Shown piece after piece: positions 7,708 through 16,852 of a stretch of 64,000 nucleotides of DNA. The notes beneath the pieces were generated by a model. It saw only the letters and a list, made by a program, of their open reading frames with translations, was not told the origin of the DNA and did no database searches. Source of the DNA: a bacterium. GTDB lineage: Bacteria > Planctomycetota > Planctomycetia > Isosphaerales > Isosphaeraceae. The translations under genes were made by a program, and so were the position numbers. Every line of letters starts with the position of its first letter. Positions within the stretch are counted from its first letter, which is position 1. Where the stretch lies: NCBI GenBank assembly GCA_016125085.1, contig WGMM01000021.1, positions 1-64,000 on the forward strand. The letters are read 5' to 3'.

Positions 7708-9614
7708 TGGGGCGGGCCTCCGCCAGGACGTCCCCCGCCGAAGCCACCACCGCCACCACCCGGAGGACCGCCACCGAAGCCGCCACCGCCGCCGCCACCG
7801 AAGTTCTTGGCGGCATCGTTGAGCTGCTGAATCTCGGCGTCGGTGAAGCCGGCCTTCTTCATCAGCGATTTCTTGGTCGCATCATCGGCGGTCTTCATCT
7901 GGGCACGTTCTTCGGTCGACAGATTCTGGAACTTCTGGAACATGGCGGGGTTGAATGCGCCACCTGCGCCGCCCCGCTTGCCCTTGGCTTTTTCCTTGCC
8001 TTCACCCTTGGCCGCGGCACCGCCGCCACCCTTGGCCGCATCGCCGCCAGACTTGCCGGCTTCGCCCCAGTCACGCTTGCGGGTCGCTTTGCCGGGGCCG
8101 ACCATCGAACGTTTTTCTTCGTCGGTCAGCAGGTTCACAGGGGCCAGGGCGACTTCATCGCCGTCCTTGAGGCCCTTGGTCACTTCGATGAGCTGGTCGT
8201 TGGTGTCACCCAGGGTGACTTCGGAACGCTTCCAGTCTGTGCCGTCCTTGACGAACACGGTGTCCTTGCCGCCCACCTGGAGAATCGCCTGAACCGGCAC
8301 GGCCAGAACGTCGTCGATTTCCTTGATCAGGATTTCGACCTGGGCCGTCATGCCGGGCCGCAAGGCGGCGTTGGCTTTGTCGATGGAGACCTGGGTGGTG
8401 TAGACCTTCACGTCGGAGGCGAAGAAGTTGGCCGAGTCGGGCAGCGGGGCGACCGTGTCGACCGTGCCGTCGAAGACTTCGCCGGGGAAGGCGTCGACGC
8501 GGATCCGCGACTTCAGCCCTTTCTCGATCCGGTCGATCTGCGACTCGTGGACTTTCGTGTTGACCCGCATGTTGTTGATGTCGGGCAGGCGGAAGATCGG
8601 CTGGCGCTCACGCACCTGGGCCCCTTCCTCGATCTGCGGCTGATTCGAACCGCCGAACCGGCCAGGGTCGTTGGCGTAAACCACCAGGCCGTCATTGGGG
8701 GCCAGCAGTTTGCACTTCTCGATCTGCGCGGTGAGCTTGGCCTCTTTTTCCTTTTCGAGGTTGAGGGTCGCTTCCTTGGCGAGTTCGTCGGACCGGGCCT
8801 TCTCGATGTTCGAGTTCAGGTCGGTCGTCATCTTCTTCTTCGTGTATTCCTTCAGCACCGTGATCTTCGTCTCGGCCTGTTCCTTATTGAACGTGGCCCG
8901 CTGAAGGTTGGCTTCCTCGGCCACCTTGGCGGTGTTCGAAAGGTAGCCCTTGTCGAACATCTGGTTGGCCCACTTGAGACGGTCCTTGGCACGGAGCATT
9001 TCGGTCTCGGCCAGGGCCTTTTCGCCCTCGGCCTGCCGGATGTCCTGCATGTAGGTGCCTTCAAGGTATTCGTTCAGGGCGATTTCGGCGACTTCACGCG
9101 TCAGCTTGCTGTTCTGGTAGGCTGCTTCGGCCTGCTGAACCGTGATCCGCTGGTTGGTGAGCTGATCCTTCAGCGATGCCGAATCCAGCTCGCAGACCAG
9201 TTCGCCTTTCCGGACGCGGGTGCCTTCCGGCAGGATCTTGATGATCGTCGTGGAACCTTCCACTTCGCTCATCACGTCTTCGTTCTTGGAGCTTTCGAGA
9301 TTGCCCCGTTCCTTCACCGTAATGGCGAGGGCGCCCTTGTTCACCTTGTAGGAGACGACCTTGACCTGCTCCTTGCCCAGAAGGCCGGCCAGGTCGGGCT
9401 TCACGCCCATCGACTCCAGGGCCCCGGAATAGACGAGTCCGGCGGTGCCTGCACCGCCGAACGCGACGAGGGACAGAAGCTTGGGCAGGAAGCCCATCTT
9501 CTTTTTTTTGAGCTTCTTACTGGAGGGGCTCTCCAGCGGCGGCAGGTTCAAAGGGGGTTTCGCCGGATCCGTCAACCCTGATGGAGTAGATGGATTTGGG
9601 AGCGAAAAGTTCAT
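7704..9614 (-). CDS. Efflux periplasmic adaptor (HlyD/MacA family) with Gly-rich C-terminal tail
   Basis: 636 residues. A 40-residue Pro/Lys-rich cytoplasmic segment precedes one membrane helix (about 43-60), then a barrel-sandwich hybrid and a long coiled coil (about 120-300), a beta-barrel domain (VNTKVHESQIDRIEKGL, RVDAFPGEVFDGTVD), and a membrane-proximal domain (LAVPVQAIL, VTKGLKDGDEVAL). The last roughly 130 residues are unusual: Lys/Gly-rich, a helical NPAMFQKFQNLSTEERAQM segment, then runs of glycine with PPGG. Start at 9614 was chosen because GGGAGG lies 6 bases upstream (complement of 9621-9626); this makes the gene overlap the tolC-like gene by 98 bases. An internal ATG at 9497 would avoid the overlap but lacks such a site. 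Confidence 0.92.
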   Translation of the reverse strand: MNFSLPNPSTPSGLTDPAKPPLNLPPLESPSSKKLKKKKMGFLPKLLSLVAFGGAGTAGLVYSGALESMGVKPDLAGLLGKEQVKVVSYKVNKGALAITVKERGNLESSKNEDVMSEVEGSTTIIKILPEGTRVRKGELVCELDSASLKDQLTNQRITVQQAEAAYQNSKLTREVAEIALNEYLEGTYMQDIRQAEGEKALAETEMLRAKDRLKWANQMFDKGYLSNTAKVAEEANLQRATFNKEQAETKITVLKEYTKKKMTTDLNSNIEKARSDELAKEATLNLEKEKEAKLTAQIEKCKLLAPNDGLVVYANDPGRFGGSNQPQIEEGAQVRERQPIFRLPDINNMRVNTKVHESQIDRIEKGLKSRIRVDAFPGEVFDGTVDTVAPLPDSANFFASDVKVYTTQVSIDKANAALRPGMTAQVEILIKEIDDVLAVPVQAILQVGGKDTVFVKDGTDWKRSEVTLGDTNDQLIEVTKGLKDGDEVALAPVNLLTDEEKRSMVGPGKATRKRDWGEAGKSGGDAAKGGGGAAAKGEGKEKAKGKRGGAGGAFNPAMFQKFQNLSTEERAQMKTADDATKKSLMKKAGFTDAEIQQLNDAAKNFGGGGGGGFGGGPPGGGGGGFGGGRPGGGPPQ

Positions 9615-12546
9615 AGTAGGCCTCCCATTCGTCGTAAGGCATGATTCCGAGATCGCGGAACAGTTGGAGTCGAGTTCCGATGAAACTCACGTATTGGGTG
9701 ACGAGGCTGTTCGCGGCGTTGTTGAGACCGGTCGTCGAACTGTTCAGGTTAAGTACGTTCACGGCCACGTCGGTTGCCTGCCCACCGGATCCGGGCGGGG
9801 CGAAGAGCTGTTCCTGGGCATTGTCCCGCTGACGTATCTGCAACGTCAGCTGGTTCTTGCCGATCTCGAACTGCTGATAGACCAATTGTAGCTGACGAAC
9901 GTTGGCCCGGATAGATTGTTTCAGCTGATCTTCGGATTGCATCAGGGCCCGACGTTGCCGCTGGTAGTTGATGAGGGTCGTGCGGAAGGTGTTCCGCTCG
10001 GCCAGCCGGATCAGCGGCAGTTCGGCGTTGAACTGCAGGGCGAACTGCTTGGCGCTGCTGAGGAATCCGAACGGGTTCGTATCCAGCGGCGACGTATAGA
10101 CCTGGTTGGTCACGTTCACGTTGAACACACCCTTGAGGGCGTTGGCCGAGACCCGGATCTGACGCCAGGCGTCGTAAAGCTGGGCCCGGGCGTTCATCAG
10201 GTCGACACGGTTCTCCAGCGCCACACGGGCGGCGGCCTGAAGCAGCTCTTCCTCTTCGTCGAACTTCTCGCCGGTGATGACGTCCAGCACCGAGCGGTCG
10301 TCGATCCTGACGTCCAGCTCGTCGAGATCCGGCAGGCGGCCGACGATGACGTCCAGCTCCGCAAGTTCCCGGTCGCCCCGGATCGACCATGCCCGCAGAT
10401 CCCGCAGGAACTGCCGATAGGGCCGGATCATCTCCAGGTCGGGCACGATCGGGGTGTCGGGCGGCAGGCCCATCTGCATCTTGAACTGGTCAAGCTGGTT
10501 ACGGTAGTTCACCTGCGAAAGCAGCAGCTGAACACGGGCGTTCTGAAGCTGGCTGTTGGTCTGGTCGACCTGGAGCTGCGTCAGACCCGAACCTTCGCCA
10601 CCCACCTGCTCTTCCTGCAGGGTCAGGATCGTCTCGAAGTTCGAAACCTGGTTCCGGTTGTTTTCGATCTGCATGAGCGACTGGAGCAGCGGCAGATAGC
10701 CGATGGTCGGGTCGCCTCCACCGACAGCCGTCGTGCCGAACCCGCCAAGGTTCGCCGCACCGCCCGCCGAGTTGCCCAGGAGCAGACGGGTGACGAAATC
10801 CTGCCGGTAGCGGGCGTAGGCTCGCACTTCGTAAAGCAGGTTACGCTCTGCCTGGGTGAGGCCTTCGAGCGTCACGGCCCGGCCGCCGCCCTTCAGGAAG
10901 GGCTGGACGATCGTGATCGGAATGATCGACTGCACTTGAGGTTGCAGCGGCGTGGCACCGGTCAGGTTGATGACCGTCTGGCTGGCGAACGCCGTGACGA
11001 CGTTCATACCGGACATGAACACCTTGCCGACACCGGCCACCTGGCCCTGACTGATCACGCTCGACTGCCCGCCAGGAGCTTCCAGCGTTCTGTAGAGGAA
11101 GCTGTTGGGGAAGTTCGCCGGCGAACCGCCCGCCCGGGGCAGAGTCGTCGGGCTCAAGCCGGCGAAGCCCTGAGGTTCGAAGTTGAACCGCTGCAGGGTG
11201 ACCGGAAGTGCCGTCAGGTAAATGTTTTCCAGCCGGTTCTGATAGTCGCGGCTGTTGATCAGGGCGAGCGTCAGGGCCTCGTTCGGCGTGACGACGTAGG
11301 CCGCACTGCCGCTCGGAAGGCCAGCCGCCAGTTCCGCGTCCAGATCCTTCACCTGGGGGTTGAGGATCTCGAGCAGCTGCGTCGACGTATCCGTACCGCC
11401 GAGACGGTTGTCCGAATCGTCAGCGCCGGGCGCGGCTTCGAGAGGCTCGGGCAGCCGGTCCGCCGCTTCAGGTTTCGTCGAGTTGCCGGTCGCCGGAGCT
11501 GGCTGGGCCGGCTCCTGATAATTCGTTCGCGTCAGGCCCGCATCGGCCTTGGGTCGAAGCGGCACTGGCGTGTCCGCCGGAAGCGGGATGCCGGTCTTGA
11601 CGGAGGCCATGTATTGGCTGACCACAGCACGCCTTTCCGGACTGACCGTATCCAGATTCACCGGTTTGCCGGGTTTGAGCTGCCCGGAATGCGGGGCCCG
11701 TTTTGGGTCGAACCCGGCGGGATTGCCACGATTGGCCAAGCGGGAAGAAAATGAATCCTCACCCGTACCGGCGACTTCAGACACTCGTTGACCGGATTGA
11801 GTGTCTTCCGCGGTACCGGAGGCCGAATGAGGATTCAACAATTTAGGCGTCGAATCCCCGCCAGTTGGCCCACGATTTTCCGAAGTTTTCCGTAAGTCGT
11901 TGGCTGCCATGGTAAACCGTGGCGTCTTCGGCGTATTGCTACCCGGGTAGGCTCGCGTCTGGTCCGGCGCTGGAGCCGGTGGTGGAGTCACAGTCCCACG
12001 ATCCGGCATCGGGGCCGAATCGTCGGGCGTATTGCGCTGGATACCCTGGAAGGCTTTCCGTTCTTCTTCGAACTCTTCCGGAGAACCGGGATCGTTCGGA
12101 ACGGCGGGCGTGGGACGCCGGATCGATTCTTCGGGCGAACGAAGCGGGCGAGGGCCGGTCAACGGGCCACCGGCGACGGCCTGGTCGCGGGTCCAGTTGT
12201 CGAGCATATCCAGATAGCCGGTGCCTTCGACCGGGCTCAGCAGGCGCGTCCGGGGCACCTGCGGGACCGGCGAGAGCGCTTCGGCTGCGACGTCATCGGG
12301 CGGCGCGGCCGGATGGTCCGGGTCGAACGGGTCGGCGAAGCGCGACATCGCCGGCGGTTCGATCGAAAACATGTCCAGCCGGTATCGCGGGTCGCGGCTC
12401 TTTTCGAACACCGCTTCCGTAACGTCCTGGTTGGCCCACTGACGGAAAAACTCTCGCGTACACCCTGACGAGCCTAGAGAGGCGAACGTCAATGCGGTCA
12501 GCGGGACGGCTCGGGCGACTTTCCGTCGGAACGAACTTTGGCTCAT
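9517..12546 (-). CDS. TolC-family outer-membrane efflux protein with long disordered N-terminal region
   Basis: 1009 residues, about twice the usual TolC length. N-terminal lipoprotein-type signal ending LGSSGC. Residues about 25-400 are Pro/Ser/Thr/Asp-rich low-complexity sequence with no recognisable fold. The outer-membrane factor region follows (about 410-1000): NEALTLALINSRDYQNRLENIYL, ITIVQPFLKGGGRAVTLEGLTQAERNLLYEVR, and a second helical hairpin repeat near VALENRVDLMNARAQLYDAWRQIRV and QLKQSIRANVRQLQL. First gene of the exporter operon; its product would be the outer-membrane channel for the adaptor/ATPase/permease encoded downstream. Exported substrate unknown. Confidence 0.9.
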   Translation of the reverse strand: MSQSSFRRKVARAVPLTALTFASLGSSGCTREFFRQWANQDVTEAVFEKSRDPRYRLDMFSIEPPAMSRFADPFDPDHPAAPPDDVAAEALSPVPQVPRTRLLSPVEGTGYLDMLDNWTRDQAVAGGPLTGPRPLRSPEESIRRPTPAVPNDPGSPEEFEEERKAFQGIQRNTPDDSAPMPDRGTVTPPPAPAPDQTRAYPGSNTPKTPRFTMAANDLRKTSENRGPTGGDSTPKLLNPHSASGTAEDTQSGQRVSEVAGTGEDSFSSRLANRGNPAGFDPKRAPHSGQLKPGKPVNLDTVSPERRAVVSQYMASVKTGIPLPADTPVPLRPKADAGLTRTNYQEPAQPAPATGNSTKPEAADRLPEPLEAAPGADDSDNRLGGTDTSTQLLEILNPQVKDLDAELAAGLPSGSAAYVVTPNEALTLALINSRDYQNRLENIYLTALPVTLQRFNFEPQGFAGLSPTTLPRAGGSPANFPNSFLYRTLEAPGGQSSVISQGQVAGVGKVFMSGMNVVTAFASQTVINLTGATPLQPQVQSIIPITIVQPFLKGGGRAVTLEGLTQAERNLLYEVRAYARYRQDFVTRLLLGNSAGGAANLGGFGTTAVGGGDPTIGYLPLLQSLMQIENNRNQVSNFETILTLQEEQVGGEGSGLTQLQVDQTNSQLQNARVQLLLSQVNYRNQLDQFKMQMGLPPDTPIVPDLEMIRPYRQFLRDLRAWSIRGDRELAELDVIVGRLPDLDELDVRIDDRSVLDVITGEKFDEEEELLQAAARVALENRVDLMNARAQLYDAWRQIRVSANALKGVFNVNVTNQVYTSPLDTNPFGFLSSAKQFALQFNAELPLIRLAERNTFRTTLINYQRQRRALMQSEDQLKQSIRANVRQLQLVYQQFEIGKNQLTLQIRQRDNAQEQLFAPPGSGGQATDVAVNVLNLNSSTTGLNNAANSLVTQYVSFIGTRLQLFRDLGIMPYDEWEAYYELFAPKSIYSIRVDGSGETPFEPAAAGEPLQ

Positions 12547-13001
12547 GACCCTGGACCTCGTTCCGCCTGCCGTGGCCGGTTCCCCACGCAGGCGGCTTGA
12601 TATGAGGAGTGACTGCTCGATTGCGATGAGCGACTCGCTCGCACGTACTCAAGCCAATGTTTCCGTATGACTCGCGGGCATTTCTGCCCACCGGAAACGA
12701 CGGCTCTGGCCGAGCGTGACGGTTCGCTTATAGTGGATGTATCGGACAGTCCGGTCGTGACGGTTGAATCAATTCCGCCAGGCGGTTCACTTCTCAGGAT
12801 TTTCGAAAGCCTTACAGTTCGGCCGGATTTCCGGTCGATCCAGAAACTAAATCGTTTCGGCGAGAGCTCTGCGAATGTTGCGCCAGGCTGGCGAACTTCG
12901 CTACGGCGGCCGAAGCCAAAACCGAAGTTATCAGGACTGCCCGGTGGATGCCGGCCGACTGTGGCCCATCGATCGAGCGGTCAGGAGAAGGGAGTCTCCC
13001 G
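12547..13001. other. Divergent intergenic region
   Basis: 455 bases between the tolC-like gene (minus) and the FG-GAP gene (plus), expected to hold both promoters. I found no pair of -35/-10 boxes good enough to call. The ribosome-binding site of the FG-GAP gene (AGGAGAAGGGA at about 12983-12993) lies at the right edge. Confidence 0.5.
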
Positions 13002-15500
13002 ATGCTCAGGAATCGTGGCGAACGGACCGTCCGCAAATCACAGGGGCGTGCCTGGAGACCGGCCGCCGAATCACTGGAAACCCGCGAGCTGATGGCCATC
13101 GACCTGTCGCTGACGGCCGGGCCCGCTCCAGGACCTTACGGCGTCGCCATCAATGGCAGCGGCCTCATCGGATCCGACTACGGCGAAACCGTTTCGGTCG
13201 TCGGCGACGTCAACAATGACGGCTTTCAGGATTTCGCGATCGCCAATCCGTTCCAGGGCCGCGTGCAGCTCGTCTTCGGCTCGCAACCTTCCGATTACCT
13301 CACCCTCACGAATGCCGACCGGGCAATCAATTCCAACGCGTTGCTGATCGACACAGGTCCCATTCGTGGCATCACGTTCTTCAACCCGACCCAGGTGAAC
13401 CCGAGCACCGGCGCTTCGGCATTCGGAACCTCGGTGGCTCCGGCTGGCGACGTCAACGGCGACGGAATCGGCGACTTCATGATCGGCGATCCCGGCGCGC
13501 TCGACGCTTCCAATACGGTCGGCTCGAACGGCGCGGGCCGTGCTTATCTTGTCTATGGCCGTTCCGACTTCCTCACCCTGGGGTCATCGACGGTCGACAT
13601 CGAAAACGCGTTTTCGACACTCGGAATTCGCACCCTGACTTTGACCACGTCGTCAGGGACGGGAAATCTGGGCACGTCGGTCAGTTCCGCCGGGAACGTG
13701 TTCCAGGAAAACCGCCCGGCGCTTTCCGTCGGTGCAGACCGGGTCACACTTGGTGGCCTGGCCAATAACGGGGCCCTCTACGTCATTCCGAACCGGGTGA
13801 TCCCGAACCCGGCCGTGACCGGTGCTGCCACGGTCAATGTCTCGTTCATCGGACAGTCCGGCGCCACGGGCCTGCAGGGCATCGTGCTGGTCGGCACCGA
13901 ATCCAATGGTGAGACGGGCTTCTCGGCCGGGTACACGGACATCGACAACGACGGCATCACGGACGTGATGGTCGGCTCGCCCGGCGTCTCCGGCATGGCG
14001 CATGTCGTTTACGGCACGAGTGCCCTTCTCAACAAGAACCAGACGCTTTCCGGCGGCACGACGCGTGGCATCAGCCTGGCCCGGGTCGGCACGTCTGACG
14101 TTCCCGGCGTGGTGGTGGTCGGCGGCTCGGACCGCACCGGCAATTCGGTCGGCTTCGGCGGCGACTTCAACGGCGACGGCCGTTTCGACATGCTCGTCGG
14201 CTCGCCCAATTATGGCGGTGCCAACAGCGTGCCCGTCGACGCCGGCCGGGCCACCATCTTTTACGGCCAGCCTTCGAACGCCCGCTACGTCGGTACGATC
14301 TCGCTGGATAGCCCGACAGGCCTGCAATACGCCCAGTTCATCGGCGAAGTGGCCAACGCCTTCACCGGCGACTCGGTTTCGGCCACCGGCTACGTAAACA
14401 CCGACAACTACAGCGAAATCCTGCTGGGTGCCCCGGGCTTCGGCAGCGGCGTGGGCCGGGCTTACCTGCTGCCGGGCAATCCCGGCCTGTACGGCGTCGT
14501 CAGCCTGGTCGGTTCCGAGTCGAACACCTACCTGAAATCGCAAGTCTTCACGACCAGCGCCGGAAATGTGCGGCGTGTCGGCTCGGGCGTCAGCGGCCTC
14601 TGGCGAGCCCGCACTCCTTCCCGTGCGACAGTCGACAACGACAATCTGGCCGACGTGCTCATCGGAGCCGCGGGCGGAACCCAGGGCGGTGCCGCCTATC
14701 TGATCGAAGGCGCGTTCATTCCGCTGCAGACGCCCGACAGCAACGTGATCGTCACCCAGATCGGCGTGGACACCCTGCCCACCAACCCGCAGCCTTATGA
14801 CGTCGACGGCACGTCGACTTCGCCGCTGGACATCTATGTCCTCTCCGTGGCGACGCTGCCCGGTGGCGGGAGCTTCGCTCCGCTCACTCAGATCGTCGCG
14901 GGTACGATCGTCGTCAACGGCGTGGCTTTCCCCTCCGCCACGGTTCAGCCAACCGTCCCGGCCGATATCAATAATGACGGCATCCCGGATGCCCTGGTGC
15001 AGGTATCGCCACGTTCGAGCATCTTCAGCACGAATGGCATCCAGACTCTGACGATTACCGGATCGACGACGACGAACCGGATCTGGCAGGGCTCGGCATC
15101 CGTCAACGTCTTCGGGTTCGCTCCGCCCAACCCGGTGAATCCGACCGCTCCGGCCTCGCCGCTGTCGGTTCGGTACAAGGACAAGTTCAACCCGCCGCTG
15201 CTGGGCGAACGGACCATCCCGACGGCTCAGACGCTTTCCAACTACTTCTGGAAGCCGATTCGGTATCGCGAGGCCTATCAGCAGTTCGTCCCGGGCAAGT
15301 ACTGGCAGCTCCGCGCCGGCATGTACAACGGCACCGCGTCTCCTTCGAACGTGCAGGCCGTTCTGAACCATCGCCGCAACCTGAGCAACCACAACAACCC
15401 GATCAACGGCCACCGGTCGGTCTTCATGCGGGATTACACCTATCCCGGCATCAAGGTGAACCACAAGGTTCAGACGATCCCGGCCCGTACCTGGTGGTGA
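13002..15500 (+). CDS. Secreted FG-GAP repeat protein with LEPR-XLL-like N-terminus
   Basis: 832 residues from the ATG at 13002, which is preceded by AGGAGAAGGGA. The basic N-terminus ends in AAESLETRELMA, a variant of the LEPR-XLL motif that marks many large exported planctomycete proteins. Then come about seven integrin-like FG-GAP units with calcium-loop motifs: DVNNDGFQDFAI, DVNGDGIGDFMIG, DIDNDGITDVMVG, DFNGDGRFDMLVG, NTDNYSEILLG, DNDNLADVLIG, DINNDGIPDAL. Such repeats fold as a beta-propeller, usually for adhesion or carbohydrate binding at the surface. The tail (about 720-832) has no repeat and ends in basic and aromatic residues, with no membrane anchor. Specific role unknown. Confidence 0.88.
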   Translation: MLRNRGERTVRKSQGRAWRPAAESLETRELMAIDLSLTAGPAPGPYGVAINGSGLIGSDYGETVSVVGDVNNDGFQDFAIANPFQGRVQLVFGSQPSDYLTLTNADRAINSNALLIDTGPIRGITFFNPTQVNPSTGASAFGTSVAPAGDVNGDGIGDFMIGDPGALDASNTVGSNGAGRAYLVYGRSDFLTLGSSTVDIENAFSTLGIRTLTLTTSSGTGNLGTSVSSAGNVFQENRPALSVGADRVTLGGLANNGALYVIPNRVIPNPAVTGAATVNVSFIGQSGATGLQGIVLVGTESNGETGFSAGYTDIDNDGITDVMVGSPGVSGMAHVVYGTSALLNKNQTLSGGTTRGISLARVGTSDVPGVVVVGGSDRTGNSVGFGGDFNGDGRFDMLVGSPNYGGANSVPVDAGRATIFYGQPSNARYVGTISLDSPTGLQYAQFIGEVANAFTGDSVSATGYVNTDNYSEILLGAPGFGSGVGRAYLLPGNPGLYGVVSLVGSESNTYLKSQVFTTSAGNVRRVGSGVSGLWRARTPSRATVDNDNLADVLIGAAGGTQGGAAYLIEGAFIPLQTPDSNVIVTQIGVDTLPTNPQPYDVDGTSTSPLDIYVLSVATLPGGGSFAPLTQIVAGTIVVNGVAFPSATVQPTVPADINNDGIPDALVQVSPRSSIFSTNGIQTLTITGSTTTNRIWQGSASVNVFGFAPPNPVNPTAPASPLSVRYKDKFNPPLLGERTIPTAQTLSNYFWKPIRYREAYQQFVPGKYWQLRAGMYNGTASPSNVQAVLNHRRNLSNHNNPINGHRSVFMRDYTYPGIKVNHKVQTIPARTWW

Positions 15501-15926
15501 TCCTGAAACGAACGAATCCCTGAACGGGAATCGTACGAAATTCGAATCGCGAACGACCCCGGGGCAGATTGCCCCGGGGTTTACGTTCGAATCGAATGAA
15601 CATGCAGGGATCGGCCTTCGAAACGAAGCCCGGACTGAGCGAAACGCCGATGCCACTACCCCGACAAGCGGCAGCGGCGTCTCGCCGCTTCGCGCATCAC
15701 CGGAATGTCATCAAATGAACCAATCCGAAACGAACGTTCGATTCGAAGAAATCGCTCCAATGCCGGCGACTCACCCTGAACGCGAACATCGGCGGGACGC
15801 CGATGCCACTTTCGAACACGGGCTTTCGACTCTTCGACCATGCTTGACCCACGCGGCCGGAATCGATAATTTCCTGTGAGCGACAGAAACTCCTCCGCTT
15901 CAGCCCTGCCATCGAGAATCGCCGAC
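15501..15926. other. Intergenic region with terminator and degenerate repeat text
   Basis: 426 bases between the FG-GAP gene and the sugar isomerase. It holds the terminator at 15557-15582. The segments around 15640-15660 and 15785-15805 share CGCCGATGCCACT, the second as CGGCGGGACGCCGATGCC, suggesting a degenerate REP-like element. No gene is supported here. Confidence 0.45.
15557..15582 (+). terminator. Terminator of the FG-GAP gene
   Basis: Perfect 10-bp stem CCCCGGGGCA (15557-15566) and TGCCCCGGGG (15570-15579) with a 3-base loop, followed by TTT; it begins 57 bases after the stop. Confidence 0.8.
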
Positions 15927-16763
15927 ATGAGCCACATCCTGAGCTGCTTTTCCAACTCTTTCGGTCCTTTAGGCGTGTGGGTCGCGGCAGAGAATCTCAT
16001 AAAAACCGGGCTGACGCATCTGGAACTCGCCCTGCGCGGGCACAATCTGGGCGGGCTCGTCATTCCTGAAGAAGTCGTCGTGACCGAAAAGGCCGACGAT
16101 GCCACCGCGAAGAAGTTCGTCGAGCACCTGTCGAAACACGAGGCCGGCGTCTCCGGCTGCAATGTCGGCGGGGCGAACATCCTGACCGACGAAGGCGTCA
16201 CGATCACGTGCAACCGTTTGCGATTCGCGGCCAAATGGTTCGGCGTGTCGATCTGCGTCACCGGTGCCGGCCAGCCGAAAACCGACGAAGAATGGTCCGT
16301 AATCGCCGCCAACCTGCACAAAATCGGCCAGGTCGCCGCCGATTGCGGCATCACGCTCGCCCTGGAAACCCACAAGGGCCCGACCCAGAACGCAGCCGCG
16401 ATGCTCAAGACGCTCAACGACGTGAACCACCCGGCCGTGAAGCTGAACTTCGACACCGGCAACATCGCTTATTACAACGAAGACATGACCCCGATGGGCG
16501 AATTGAAGAAAGTCGCCCCGCTGGTCGTGAACGTGCACGTGAAAGACAACCGCGGGCGGCTGGAAGACTGGTATTTCCCTGCCCTGGGCGAAGGAGGGGC
16601 CGTCGATTTCACCGATATCCGCGAAACGCTCGACAGCGTCGGCTATTCGGGTGCCTACACCGTCGAGCTGGAAGGCATCGGCGGCGAACCCGAGCCGGGC
16701 CTGGAAGAACGAATCCACCGCCTGCGCAAGAGCTACGACCATCTGAAAAAATGCGGTTATTGA
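15927..16763 (+). CDS. Sugar phosphate isomerase/epimerase (AP endonuclease family 2 TIM barrel)
   Basis: 278 residues from the ATG at 15927 (MSHILSCFSNSFGPLG). TIM-barrel metal and substrate residues are visible in order: ALETHKGP (Glu), LNFDTGN (Asp), VNVHVKDN (His), YTVELEG (Glu), the usual xylose-isomerase-like quartet. Members isomerise or epimerise sugars or act in inositol metabolism, and planctomycetes have many paralogs, so the substrate cannot be told. An upstream in-frame ATG at 15876 is possible, but those 17 residues do not resemble the family. Convergent with the TPR-membrane gene that follows, 89 bases apart. Confidence 0.88.
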   Translation: MSHILSCFSNSFGPLGVWVAAENLIKTGLTHLELALRGHNLGGLVIPEEVVVTEKADDATAKKFVEHLSKHEAGVSGCNVGGANILTDEGVTITCNRLRFAAKWFGVSICVTGAGQPKTDEEWSVIAANLHKIGQVAADCGITLALETHKGPTQNAAAMLKTLNDVNHPAVKLNFDTGNIAYYNEDMTPMGELKKVAPLVVNVHVKDNRGRLEDWYFPALGEGGAVDFTDIRETLDSVGYSGAYTVELEGIGGEPEPGLEERIHRLRKSYDHLKKCGY

Positions 16764-16852
16764 AATGAATTGCGGCAAGCTCGCGGTTTCGAATCACCGA
16801 AAGCCGTGGGCTTGACCCCGCGATCCGCCATTCGTATCGACCTCGTTCCGCT

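Noticed and set aside
9916..11754. Long plus-strand open frame opposite the tolC-like gene
   Set aside because: Low-complexity Gln/Arg/Leu translation mirroring the coding strand; no ribosome-binding site or recognisable domain.
13653..15656. 667-codon minus-strand frame opposite the FG-GAP gene
   Set aside because: Arg/Gly/Val-rich shadow of a repeat-coding gene; the plus-strand frame has FG-GAP motifs, a ribosome-binding site and a terminator.
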